Assembly: GCF_018595675.2 (NCBI RefSeq)
Contig: NZ_CP092333.1
Location: 2,008,001 to 2,072,000 of the forward strand
Length of the DNA stretch: 64,000 bases
Source: Flavihumibacter fluvii
GTDB taxonomy: Bacteria; Bacteroidota; Bacteroidia; Chitinophagales; Chitinophagaceae
Reading direction: 5' to 3'
Both the position numbers and the translations under genes were made by a program. Below, piece after piece: positions 1 through 9,100 of the stretch. The notes beneath the pieces are model-generated. The model saw only the letters and a list, made by a program, of their open reading frames with translations, searched no databases and was not told where the DNA came from. Within the stretch, counting starts at the first letter, position 1; the number at the start of each line of letters is the position of its first letter.

Positions 1-297
1 CTGAGTAAAAAAGAAAAAAAGGCTCGTTTCCGCGACGCAAAAAAGCTTATCCGTCAATATAAAGCTGAAAAAAATGCAGGAATTGAAGAAGATACAGACC
101 TGAGTCTGGTCTTACTGGCCATAATTGCGATTCTACTACCACCCCTCGCCGTTTACCTGAAAGAAAGGGAACTCACCTGGAAATTCTGGGCCACCCTTGC
201 CTTGATGGTGACCGGGATCATTTTCCTATCAGCCCTTCCATTTTTGTGGATAATTGCAGCCGGACTTGCTTTACTGGTAATTTTTGATGTCTTATAA
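1..297 (+). CDS. YqaE/Pmp3-like small membrane protein (5' partial)
   Basis: The reading frame is open from the first base and ends with TAA at 295-297, so the true start lies outside the window. The visible 98 residues begin with a Lys/Arg-rich segment (SKKEKKARFRDAKK), then an acidic linker (EEDTD). Two hydrophobic segments follow, the first with the sequence ILLPPLAVYLKE, which resembles the LPPLAV signature of the YqaE/Pmp3 (UPF0057) membrane proteolipids. The second (residues about 65-97) is a long hydrophobic stretch to the C-terminus. The family is tied to membrane potential and stress in other organisms; its function here is unknown. The basic N-terminal extension is longer than in the classic 50-residue family members. 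Family assignment rests on one short motif and is tentative. Confidence 0.6.
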   Translation: MSKKEKKARFRDAKKLIRQYKAEKNAGIEEDTDLSLVLLAIIAILLPPLAVYLKERELTWKFWATLALMVTGIIFLSALPFLWIIAAGLALLVIFDVL

Positions 298-327
298 GGA
301 TCGTTAAGGCTTTCCTAAAAGGTGCGT

Positions 328-347
328 ATTGTCAGGTCATTGACAAT
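328..347. promoter_or_regulatory. Inverted repeat upstream of msrA
   Basis: Perfect 7-bp arms ATTGTCA and TGACAAT flank the 6-base spacer GGTCAT, about 50 bp upstream of the msrA start. There is no T-run after it, so it does not look like a terminator. It could be an operator or an RNA hairpin; no regulator can be named from sequence. Confidence 0.3.
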
Positions 348-398
348 CCGTAACCCTTTTGCCATCGTAACTTGCACTGTTACTCATTTTAAAATGCC

Positions 399-1085
399 AT
401 GAAATATATACACCTTTTTACAACCTTTTCACTTTTCTCCATATACCAACTTTGCACGGGTTGTGCACAGAAAGAAAATCCCAATAAGAGTATGAACAAT
501 GAAGTAATGTATGCAGAGGCTGTAGGAAGAACTGATACGGCAACCTTTGGCGCAGGATGTTTCTGGTGTGTGGAAGCAGTCTTTCAACAATTAAATGGTG
601 TGCTGAAAGTATCATCGGGTTATTCCGGCGGTCATGTAGCCAATCCAAGCTATGAACAGGTTTGCGAAAAGAATACAGGGCATGCTGAAGTTGCACAGAT
701 CATATTTGATCCTTCAATAATCACCTATGATGAACTGCTGGAAGTATTCTGGCAGACACATGACCCAACCACATTGAACCGGCAGGGAAATGATGCTGGT
801 CCGCAATACCGTAGCGTGGTTTTTTACCATAATGCCGCACAAAAAGACAAAGCCAGTTACTATAAGGAGCAACTTGATAAAAGCGGTGCATGGAAGGATC
901 CTATCATTACCGAAATTGCACCCCTTAATAATTTTTATGTTGCGGAAGATTACCACCAGAATTATTACCTTAATAATGGTTCACAACCCTATTGCTATTT
1001 CGTGATCAGGCCAAAGATGGAAAAATTTGAAAAAGTATTCAAGGATAAATTGAAAAGAACCAACCAGGCACAAACGAAGAACTGA
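399..1085 (+). CDS. msrA: Peptide-methionine (S)-S-oxide reductase MsrA, exported
   Basis: Reduces the S-epimer of methionine sulfoxide in proteins and free methionine, using thiol reductants such as thioredoxin. The signature GCFWC lies at residues 53-57, with C54 the expected nucleophile, followed by the family sequence SSGYSGGH and the later GNDAGPQYRS and EDYHQNY segments. The protein is 228 residues, with about 45 residues before the catalytic domain. That extension starts with a hydrophobic segment ending LCTGC (C22), which looks like a lipoprotein signal with a weak lipobox, so the enzyme probably works outside the cytoplasm on envelope proteins. No MsrB domain is fused. It stands alone, with a terminator right after the stop. 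Family identity is certain; export is inferred. Confidence 0.95.
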   Translation: MKYIHLFTTFSLFSIYQLCTGCAQKENPNKSMNNEVMYAEAVGRTDTATFGAGCFWCVEAVFQQLNGVLKVSSGYSGGHVANPSYEQVCEKNTGHAEVAQIIFDPSIITYDELLEVFWQTHDPTTLNRQGNDAGPQYRSVVFYHNAAQKDKASYYKEQLDKSGAWKDPIITEIAPLNNFYVAEDYHQNYYLNNGSQPYCYFVIRPKMEKFEKVFKDKLKRTNQAQTKN

Positions 1086-1093
1086 TTATAATG

Positions 1094-1124
1094 AAAAATC
1101 CCCCGGCAAAACCAGGGGATTTTT
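1094..1124. terminator. Bidirectional intrinsic terminator between msrA and the desaturase
   Basis: The stem AAAAATCCCC pairs with GGGGATTTTT around a loop of about 11 bases. A-rich and T-rich flanks allow it to end transcription from both the plus-strand msrA and the converging minus-strand desaturase gene. Confidence 0.8.
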
Positions 1125-1151
1125 CAATTATGCTACAATAGAAAATTCCAA

Positions 1152-1967
1152 CTAGTGGACTTTCTTGACCAATTTAGGTCGGATTGATATTGCCTGATCA
1201 TCCTGCTCATTGGGTTCTTTACTAACTACTACCATTGCTTTCTTCAGCCGTATTATACCGAGTAAATTCATCAGTTTCATTACATGGAAAGTTGGATCCA
1301 GTTCAAACCACTTGCGGGCGAAATTAGGGTTGGTGCCTTCCTTGTGGTGATTATTCTGGAACAACTCGCCCAGGAGGAAAATACCCCATGGCTCAGAATT
1401 CTTTGAATGATCACCATTCTTATAGTTGGCATAGCCATATTTATGACCACACCAATTCACAATTGCACCCTGAACCGGCCCCATTAAAAAATGGATCGGC
1501 AATAAGAGGAACCACCAATAACTGGGCGCGAAAATAACATAGACCATTACATATAAAAATCCGAAGAACAAACGCATGGCCGTACTGTCTGCCAGTCGGT
1601 CGAGTTTTGTCCAAACCGGAAGGTATTCCCTTGTAAACTGCTCATCAGGCACATTTTTACCGGTGAGGAATGCATTGTAAATGTTGCGTGTATGGATCAT
1701 CATACCCATAACGTCTTTGAAAAAATGGGGACTATGTGGATCCTTTTCGGTATCACTGTAAACGTGGTGCATCCGGTGCATTACTGCATAGGCACGGGGA
1801 ACAAGGTATGATGAACCCTGTGTGATCCAGGTGGACAAATAAAACACTCTCTCCCAGCCTTTACTGGTCGTATACATCTGGTGGGAAGCAAACCGGTGAA
1901 GGAAAAATGTGTGGAAAAACAAGGATAAAAACCAATGTGTAAAAAAGAAAATTAAAATAACTGCCAT
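1152..1967 (-). CDS. Acyl-CoA/acyl-lipid fatty acid desaturase
   Basis: A membrane di-iron desaturase that introduces a double bond into acyl chains, probably for membrane fluidity. The three histidine clusters are visible: HRFASH (residues 24-29), HRMHH (64-68), and NNHHKE near residue 205. Hydrophobic segments lie at the N-terminus and around residues 125-165, as expected for the stearoyl-CoA/delta-9 desaturase fold. At 271 residues it is a short bacterial form without a fused cytochrome b5. It is transcribed alone and ends at the shared terminator at 1094-1124. A TAACTTTG -7 box lies at 1991-1998. Substrate (acyl-CoA or lipid) and regiospecificity cannot be told from sequence. Confidence 0.9.
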   Translation of the reverse strand: MAVILIFFFTHWFLSLFFHTFFLHRFASHQMYTTSKGWERVFYLSTWITQGSSYLVPRAYAVMHRMHHVYSDTEKDPHSPHFFKDVMGMMIHTRNIYNAFLTGKNVPDEQFTREYLPVWTKLDRLADSTAMRLFFGFLYVMVYVIFAPSYWWFLLLPIHFLMGPVQGAIVNWCGHKYGYANYKNGDHSKNSEPWGIFLLGELFQNNHHKEGTNPNFARKWFELDPTFHVMKLMNLLGIIRLKKAMVVVSKEPNEQDDQAISIRPKLVKKVH

Positions 1968-1990
1968 AACCGTTCAATAAATTTGTGGCG

Positions 1991-1998
1991 CAAAGTTA
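1991..1998 (-). promoter_or_regulatory. -7 promoter box for the desaturase gene
   Basis: On the minus strand this reads TAACTTTG, a full match to the Bacteroidota primary-sigma consensus TAnnTTTG, 23 bases upstream of the ATG. No clear -33 TTTG was seen at the usual distance. Confidence 0.5.
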
Positions 1999-2005
1999 CG
2001 CTAAA

Positions 2006-3643
2006 TTAGTTAGAAACAGTACGTAAACGTACCCTTCTGAGTTCCAGTAAGTTCTGTGCATTCGACTGAAAATCAACCACATTTGGTTGAACAAAATGGA
2101 TTACTTCATCATACCAAAGGGGAACAACCGGAGCATCGCCAATTAAAATACTGTCCATCTGTTGGTAAAGGGCTATCCGCCGTATTATGTCATTCTCCGC
2201 CAGTGCCCTTTCATATAATGCATCAAAACGGATATTGTGGTATCGTGTATAATTAGGCGGTGCGGGATTTCTCGAATAAAACACGCTCAGGTAATTCTCC
2301 GCATCCGGGTAATCAGCAATCCAGGACCCCCGGAAAAATAATGCCTTTGATTGGGCGGTCTGTTCCAGCAGTAAACTCTTTTGTATCACTTCCACCTGAA
2401 CTGGAATTCCCAGCTCCTGCAATTCGCGGGCAATATAACTTGCCAGGTCAGCATAAATAGGTATTGTTAATAATTTGACCGGCGTTAAACCTTTCCCCCC
2501 GGGAAATCCTGCTTCCTGCAGTAAATGCCTGGCCCTTTTGGGGTCATACCTGTAACCCCTGACTTTCACAGAATCAAATGAAGGCAAGCCGGCTGGAACA
2601 AATCCACTTTCTGCGGGGATACCAATAGAATTACGCAGGTACAACATCATCTTTCGCCGATCAAACCCAAAGTTGATAGCCTGCCTGATTTTTGTAAACC
2701 TTAATGGAGAGTTTTTTACTATTGGATTGGCCGTATCGCTCAATATTCCCAGGTACTCAGTATTCAGGTAAGGATGCTTTGACAATACGATCTTTCCATG
2801 CCAGGCCTTGCGTAATTGCCCTGATTTATTTAACACCTCATCCTTAAAGGATGGGTCAATGTCATTGATAAAATCTAATGCACCCTGCCTGAACAACAAA
2901 AACTCTGTAGCCTTACTATCATAAAAACTCACTTTAATGCCGCTGAGGTAAGGTAAAGGCTGTCCAAGGGAATCCTTTTCAAAATAATGTTCATTTTTCC
3001 GAAAAATCAGGGACTGGCCTTCTTCCATGGCTATAAACCTGAACGGACCTGTGCCCACGGGATGTGCCCGGAAATTGTTGCCATAATATTTTACAGCCTC
3101 TTCAGGAACAATTGAACAATACTGCATACTCAATATCCCGAGAATTGGTGGAAAAGGTTTCTCCAGAACCAATTGAAAAATACTGTCGTTCAAAGCAATG
3201 AAGCCATCCTTCTTTTTTACCCTTTCATTGAAAATCCAGGCTCCGCTGCTAGCAGTAACAGGATCCACTAAGCGCTGGAAACTATATACAATATCCCTGG
3301 CTGTCAAGGCCCGTCCTTTTCCGGAAGGAAAGCAGGCGTCATCATGAAAAAACACGCCGTGTTTCAGCTGGAACGAATAGGTCAATCCATCTTCACTAAT
3401 CTGCCAGCTACTTGCCAGCGAAGGAATTACCTGAAGGTTAGCATCCACTTCAACCAACGTATTATAAACCTGGTGAATGGCCCACATGATACTTTGGTTT
3501 TTTGCAAACGCGGGATCTAGTGATGCAATTCCGGATGATTCATTGTATTTGAATACCCCTTCATCATCCTTCGGATGCCGGCCGCAGGATTCCAGCATTA
3601 TAAATAGTACGAAAAAACAGATATAAGAACGGCAAATCAACAT
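2006..3643 (-). CDS. OppA/DppA-type solute-binding lipoprotein (SBP_bac_5)
   Basis: A substrate-binding protein of the peptide/nickel ABC transporter class, probably tethered by lipid: the signal sequence ends FIMLESCGRH, with the lipidation cysteine at C20. Family hallmarks include SLDPAFAKNQS near the N-terminus, LASSWQISEDGLTYSFQLKHG, TARDIVYSFQRL, HPVGTGPFRF, the RQAINFGFDRRKM segment, and the late IADYPDAENYL. Length (545 residues) is normal for the family. No permease or ATPase gene (OppB/C/D/F) is nearby, so the transporter must be elsewhere or the protein has another binding role. It is divergent from the M1 peptidase at 3700, a possible link to peptide turnover, but that is inference only. 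Confidence 0.9.
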   Translation of the reverse strand: MLICRSYICFFVLFIMLESCGRHPKDDEGVFKYNESSGIASLDPAFAKNQSIMWAIHQVYNTLVEVDANLQVIPSLASSWQISEDGLTYSFQLKHGVFFHDDACFPSGKGRALTARDIVYSFQRLVDPVTASSGAWIFNERVKKKDGFIALNDSIFQLVLEKPFPPILGILSMQYCSIVPEEAVKYYGNNFRAHPVGTGPFRFIAMEEGQSLIFRKNEHYFEKDSLGQPLPYLSGIKVSFYDSKATEFLLFRQGALDFINDIDPSFKDEVLNKSGQLRKAWHGKIVLSKHPYLNTEYLGILSDTANPIVKNSPLRFTKIRQAINFGFDRRKMMLYLRNSIGIPAESGFVPAGLPSFDSVKVRGYRYDPKRARHLLQEAGFPGGKGLTPVKLLTIPIYADLASYIARELQELGIPVQVEVIQKSLLLEQTAQSKALFFRGSWIADYPDAENYLSVFYSRNPAPPNYTRYHNIRFDALYERALAENDIIRRIALYQQMDSILIGDAPVVPLWYDEVIHFVQPNVVDFQSNAQNLLELRRVRLRTVSN

Positions 3644-3699
3644 GAAAATGGTATTGTGGTTTGGCGGTATATTTATCCCCGAATCAGCTAACAGAACAC

Positions 3700-5358
3700 A
3701 TGCAACTTACACCAAACGTCAGAGCTTTCCTGCTTTCCTGCTTTTCCATCCTTATCATGCATATGTGCGGTGCACAACCCTTGCACAAACCCGGTGAGTT
3801 GACGCACCAGGATACTTTACGTGGCACTATCAATCCGGAAAGAAGCTGGTGGGATGTTCAGCGCTATGATATTTCGGTAACTCCCGACTATGCCACCAAA
3901 ACAATAAAAGGCAATGTGGACCTTGGTTTCAAGGTACTGGCAATTGCAGGGACCATGCAAATTGACCTGCAGGAACCGATGAACCTCGATAAGGCTGTTT
4001 TAAATGGCCAGTCGATTTCTTTCCATAGGGAAGGCAATGTGTTCCACCTATTGATAACACAGAACCTTCCAGTGAATAGCCTGCAGAAGTTAAGCCTGGC
4101 TTTTTCAGGTAAGCCTGTGGAAGCTGTAAGACCCCCCTGGGACGGTGGCTGGATCTGGGCTAAGGATAAAAATGGCAACCCCTGGATGAGCGTAGCCTGC
4201 CAGGGCCTGGGTGCCAGCGTATGGTACCCCTGCAAGGACCACCAGAGCGATGAGCCTAACCAGGGTGCCTCCCTCACCATGACCGTTCCTTCCGACCTGG
4301 TAGCAGTGGGTAATGGCCGGCTGAAAAATACTCTACCACAAAATAATGGAACGACCACATACTACTGGGAAGTTAAAAACCCCATCAATAATTATAATAT
4401 CATTCCATACATAGGTAAGTATGTTAGCTGGAAGGAAAACTTTTCCGGTGAAAAAGGTTCACTGGACTGTGAATACTGGGTGCTACAGGAGGACCTCGAT
4501 GCAGCCAAATTGCAGTTCCAGCAAGTGAAACCGATGCTGCAATGTTTTGAACACTGGTTTGGTCCCTACCCTTTTTATGAAGATGGGTATAAACTGGTGG
4601 AATCACCCCACCTGGGTATGGAACACCAAAGTGCGGTTGCTTATGGAAACAAATTCAAAAATGGATACCTGGGCCGCGATTTATCGGGAACCGGTTGGGG
4701 ATTGAAATGGGATTTTATTATTATCCATGAATCCGGCCATGAATGGTTTGGTAATAATATTACGTCCAACGATATTGCCGATATGTGGATTCATGAAGGC
4801 TTTACCAATTATAGTGAAACCATTTATACCGAGTGCCAGAATGGCTTAGCAGCAGCCAATGAATATCTTGCCGGAATTAGAAAAGGTATTCGTAATGATA
4901 TACCCATTGTTGGTATTTATGGTGTGAACAAAGAAGGTAGTGGTGATATGTATCCAAAATCAGCCAACATGATCCATTATATCAGGCAGATCATTGGTGA
5001 TGATGAAAAATTCAGGAACCTGCTCAGGAATTTAAACAAAGATTATTACCACAGTACCACCAGTTCAGCAGAAATTGAACACTATATCAGTAAATATACC
5101 GGGAAAGATTTATCCAAACTATTTGACCAATATTTACGCACCACTAAAATTCCGCAACTTCAATTTGGATTTTCAAGTGGCATACTTTCCTACCGCTGGC
5201 GAAATACAGTTCCGGGATTCGACTTGCCTGTTAAGGTAAAACTGGATGGAGCAGACACCTGGCTTCAACCCACAACAGATTGGAAAACCTTTAAAACTCC
5301 TGCAGGCAAACTGGAAGCTGATAAGAATTTTTACATTGAGACCAGGGGCATGGAATAA
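3700..5358 (+). CDS. M1 family zinc metallopeptidase, exported
   Basis: A gluzincin aminopeptidase-like enzyme. With the start at ATG 3700 the protein has 552 residues and a clear signal peptide (hydrophobic residues 9-22, then CGAQP). A TTG 39 bases upstream extends the frame but places charged residues before the signal, so it was not chosen. The zinc site HESGH is at 343-347 (E344 catalytic, H343 and H347 ligands) with the third ligand E366 in WIHEGFTNY. The exopeptidase motif reads GMEHQ (306-310) in place of GAMEN-type sequences. It lacks the long C-terminal helical domain of aminopeptidase N and ends in a short beta-rich region. It likely degrades peptides in the periplasm. It converges with the NlpC/P60 gene, one base apart. 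Confidence 0.9.
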   Translation: MQLTPNVRAFLLSCFSILIMHMCGAQPLHKPGELTHQDTLRGTINPERSWWDVQRYDISVTPDYATKTIKGNVDLGFKVLAIAGTMQIDLQEPMNLDKAVLNGQSISFHREGNVFHLLITQNLPVNSLQKLSLAFSGKPVEAVRPPWDGGWIWAKDKNGNPWMSVACQGLGASVWYPCKDHQSDEPNQGASLTMTVPSDLVAVGNGRLKNTLPQNNGTTTYYWEVKNPINNYNIIPYIGKYVSWKENFSGEKGSLDCEYWVLQEDLDAAKLQFQQVKPMLQCFEHWFGPYPFYEDGYKLVESPHLGMEHQSAVAYGNKFKNGYLGRDLSGTGWGLKWDFIIIHESGHEWFGNNITSNDIADMWIHEGFTNYSETIYTECQNGLAAANEYLAGIRKGIRNDIPIVGIYGVNKEGSGDMYPKSANMIHYIRQIIGDDEKFRNLLRNLNKDYYHSTTSSAEIEHYISKYTGKDLSKLFDQYLRTTKIPQLQFGFSSGILSYRWRNTVPGFDLPVKVKLDGADTWLQPTTDWKTFKTPAGKLEADKNFYIETRGME

Positions 5359-5359
5359 A

Positions 5360-6046
5360 TCAGAGCCTGCCAGCCCCTACAAAACGGCGCTTGTAATACT
5401 CATCATTCAGGTCGCTGATGGTAACGCCATATGAAGTTGATGCATGTACAAATTTATTATTGGAAACATAAATTCCTACATGAGATACCCCTCCCCTGGT
5501 ATTGAAAAATACCAGATCCCCCGGTTGAAGGCTTTCTGAGGGTATTTTCTGGCTTTGATCGAACTGCTCCCTGGAAGTTCTTGGTAAGGTTTTTCCATAC
5601 ACGGAATTTTGGAGGGTGCAGGTAAATGCGGAACAATCAATGCCGCTTTTTGTAGATCCGCCATATTTGTATCGAGTGCCAAACCATTCGTCAATAAACT
5701 GCAATAAGGCCAGGTTATTCATGCTTTCAACATTTTCATCCAACATTATTGCGTATTTGAACTGCAGGTCCGTACCATTTTCAATATTCATCCCTGCCCC
5801 GGAAACGGAACTATGTCCCGGACCAATTAACCTGCCTGTATTAGCGCTGTTATTAGCCCCTGGACCTTCTTCGCCCGGTGTCATACTGATGGATTCAATA
5901 AATCGGGGATCAGAGGGACTTGTTCGTTTTACCGTAGGCGAACCCCCGGAATGGCTGTTTTTTGAAGGCCCACAGGCCAGCACAAACAGAAAAAGCGGCG
6001 TTATATATAATATTTTTTGCAAGGATATTTTTTTAAAATGGGACAA
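5360..6046 (-). CDS. NlpC/P60 (C40) cell-wall peptidase lipoprotein
   Basis: A peptidoglycan endopeptidase-type protein. The NlpC/P60 domain fills residues about 112-228, with catalytic C138 in GIDCSAF, H189 in VSHVGIY, and a third polar residue H201 in FVHAS. The signal sequence ends VLACGPS (C25), a good lipobox, so it is probably a lipoprotein acting on the wall from the membrane. A Ser/Pro/Gly-rich linker (about 27-90) separates lipid anchor and enzyme. The only possible start before the signal is TTG at 6044-6046. A TATTTTTG promoter box sits only 8-15 bases upstream, which implies a nearly leaderless mRNA. There are no SH3 domains, unlike many relatives. Confidence 0.88.
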   Translation of the reverse strand: MSHFKKISLQKILYITPLFLFVLACGPSKNSHSGGSPTVKRTSPSDPRFIESISMTPGEEGPGANNSANTGRLIGPGHSSVSGAGMNIENGTDLQFKYAIMLDENVESMNNLALLQFIDEWFGTRYKYGGSTKSGIDCSAFTCTLQNSVYGKTLPRTSREQFDQSQKIPSESLQPGDLVFFNTRGGVSHVGIYVSNNKFVHASTSYGVTISDLNDEYYKRRFVGAGRL

Positions 6047-6053
6047 ACCGGTG

Positions 6054-6061
6054 CAAAAATA
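6054..6061 (-). promoter_or_regulatory. -7 promoter box for the NlpC/P60 gene
   Basis: On the minus strand this reads TATTTTTG, an exact TAnnTTTG match. Its edge is 8 bases from the TTG start codon, so the transcript would have almost no 5' leader. Confidence 0.4.
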
Positions 6062-6106
6062 ACGATTTCAAATTTTATACCAGTAAGGGGGAAATTTGTT
6101 ACTTGC

Positions 6107-9100
6107 ATGTCTATGTCGAAATTCTCCCATCTTCATTGCCACACCCAATATTCACTACTGGACGGTGCTGCTTCCATACAATCACTCTATAAGAAGGCTG
6201 TGAAAGATAAAATGCCAGCCATTGCCATCACCGACCATGGCAATATGTTTGGCGCTTTTGAATTTGTGGCAGAAGCCTATAAACATAAAGGTGAGGACGG
6301 CAAACCTTTAGTGAAGCCAGTTGTTGGCTGTGAATTTTATGTAGTGGCAGACCGTCATAGAAAAACCTTCACCAAGGAGCAAAAAGACCAACGGTTCCAC
6401 CAGGTATTATTAGCGAAAAATGCGGTCGGTTACCAAAACCTTATCAAGCTCACCTCCCTCGGTTTTGTAGAAGGTATGTACAGCAAGTATCCACGGATCG
6501 ATAAGGAACTCATTGAAAAATACCATGAGGGCCTCATCGCCACAACCTGTTGTATCGGAGCATATGTTCCGCAGACAATTTTGCATGGTAGTGAAGACGC
6601 GGCCGAAACAGAATTTAAGTGGTGGTTTGATATGTTCGGGGAAGATTATTTTATTGAACTGCAAAGGCATGCACTGAAAGAGCAGGAGATTATTAACCAG
6701 ACGTTGTTAAAGTTTGCGAAAAAATATAATGTACCTGTTATTGCCACTAATGATAGCCACTATACAGAAAAGGATGATGCCAATGCACATGACATCTTAC
6801 TGTGCATAAATACTGGCGAGAAGCAAAGCACACCTGGATTTGATGATTTCGTGAACGATGACGCCAACATACGCAACCGCCGGTTTAAATTTCCAAACGA
6901 TCAGTTTTATTTCAAGAATACGGAAGAAATGACTGCGCTTTTCAGTGATGTTCCTGAAGCGATTGATAATACCAACAGGATTGTAGACCGGGTCGAATTA
7001 CTTAACCTGAAGAAAGATATCCTGCTGCCTGCCTTCCCTATTCCAAAAGAATTCCAGGTACACGCAGACAGCAATTTGAACCAATGGGAATACCTGCAGC
7101 ATATTACCCAGGAGGGCGCTAAATTTCGTTATTCGAATCTTACACCAGAAATCCAGGAACGGCTTGATTTCGAATTATTCACCATCAAGACCATGGGGTT
7201 TGCCGGTTACTTTCTGATCGTGAGCGATTTCATCCAGGCCGGACGGGACCTTGGGGTTTTTGTAGGTCCGGGCCGTGGATCTGCAGCCGGAAGCGTGGTG
7301 GCCTATTGCATCGGTATTACTAATATCGATCCTATCAAATACAACCTGCTGTTCGAAAGGTTCCTAAATCCCGATCGTAAGAGTATGCCCGATATCGATA
7401 CTGATTTTGATGACGATGGCCGGCAGAAAGTGATCGATTATGTAGTGCAGAAATATGGCAAGAACCAGGTTGCCCAGATTGTCACTTATGGTACCATGGC
7501 CGCCAAGATGAGCATAAAGGATGTGGCGCGGGTACTTGACCTTCCCCTCGCTGAATCTAATGCCCTGGCCAAAATGGTGCCCGACAAGCCGGGGATAGAA
7601 CTTGGTCGTGTATTGAAAGCACCCATTACTGATAAAGATGGGGAAAAATCACTTGAATCAAAGGAACAACTTGGTCCGGAAGATATTGACAATGTAAAAA
7701 AACTGCGGGAAATATATCGCGGAACGGATATAAGGGCGCATGTATTACAGGAAGCAGAACGACTGGAAGGTTCTGTTCGAAATACCGGCTTGCATGCAGC
7801 CGGCATCATCATTGCACCCGATGACCTGATGAATATTATTCCGGTTTGTACAGCCAAGGATTCAGACCTCCTGGTAACGCAGATCGAAGGCAGTATTATT
7901 GAAGACGCGGGTGTTATTAAAATGGACTTCCTGGGTTTAAAAACACTTACCATCATAAAAAATGCATTGGCGCTGATCAAGCAAAACCATGGCATTGAGA
8001 TTGTGATTGATGATGTACCGCTGGATGATGATAAAACTTTTGAATTATACCAACGCGCTGATACGATTGGAACTTTCCAGTTTGAAAGTCCGGGTATGCA
8101 GAAATACCTTCGTGACCTGAAGCCTGATCAGTTTGCTGATCTCATTGCGATGAATGCATTGTACCGGCCGGGCCCTCTCGCTTATATCCCCAACTTCATC
8201 GACAGGAAGCATGGAAAAGAAGCCATCAGTTATGACCTAGAGGAAATGAAAGAATACCTCGAAGAAACTTATGGTATTACCGTTTACCAGGAACAGGTGA
8301 TGTTGCTGGCACAGAAGATCGGTGGTTTCAGTAAGGGTGATGCCGATGTACTGCGAAAAGCGATGGGTAAGAAACAGAAATCTGTACTCGATAAAATGAA
8401 GACCCAGTTTGTACAAGGGGCTGTAAAAAAAGGCCATGCTGCGGAAACCCTTGAAAAAATCTGGACCGACTGGGAAGCGTTTGCGCAATATGCATTCAAT
8501 AAATCACACTCAACTTGCTATGCCTTCGTAGCCTACCAGACAGCTTACCTGAAAGCACATTATCCGTCCGAATACATGGCAGCGGTATTGAATAACGCCG
8601 GCAGCATTGAAAAAATCACCTTCTTCATGGAAGAGTGCAAGCGGATGGGATTGAATGTTCTCGGACCCGATATCAACGAATCGCATAAGGGCTTTGCTGT
8701 AAATAAGGCTGGTGCAATCCGGTTTGGACTTGGGGGACTAAAGGGTGTAGGCGAAGCAGCTGTTGACAGCCTGATTGGTGAGCGCGAAAAAAATGGTCCC
8801 TACTTATCGGTATTTGATATGATCAAACGGATCAACCAGCGGGCTGTAAATAAAAAAACGCTGGAAAGCCTGGCTCATGCAGGAGGGTTCGATTGTTTCC
8901 CGGAATTACATCGTGCCCAATACTTTTTTATTCCAACCGGCGATACCAGCACCGGACTTGAAAAGATCATCAAATTCGGTAATATCTTCCAGGCGCAATC
9001 GCTGGGTAGCAGTAATACGCTATTTGGTGATCTGCCGGCTGTTCTGGACCTGCCATCTCCTAAAATTCCAGCCTGCGATCCCTGGACCCTCACAGAAAGG

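Noticed and set aside
6017-6106. Longer N-terminus for DnaE from an in-frame codon at 6017
   Set aside because: It would extend across the NlpC/P60 promoter and start, and precedes the conserved N-terminal PHP sequence.
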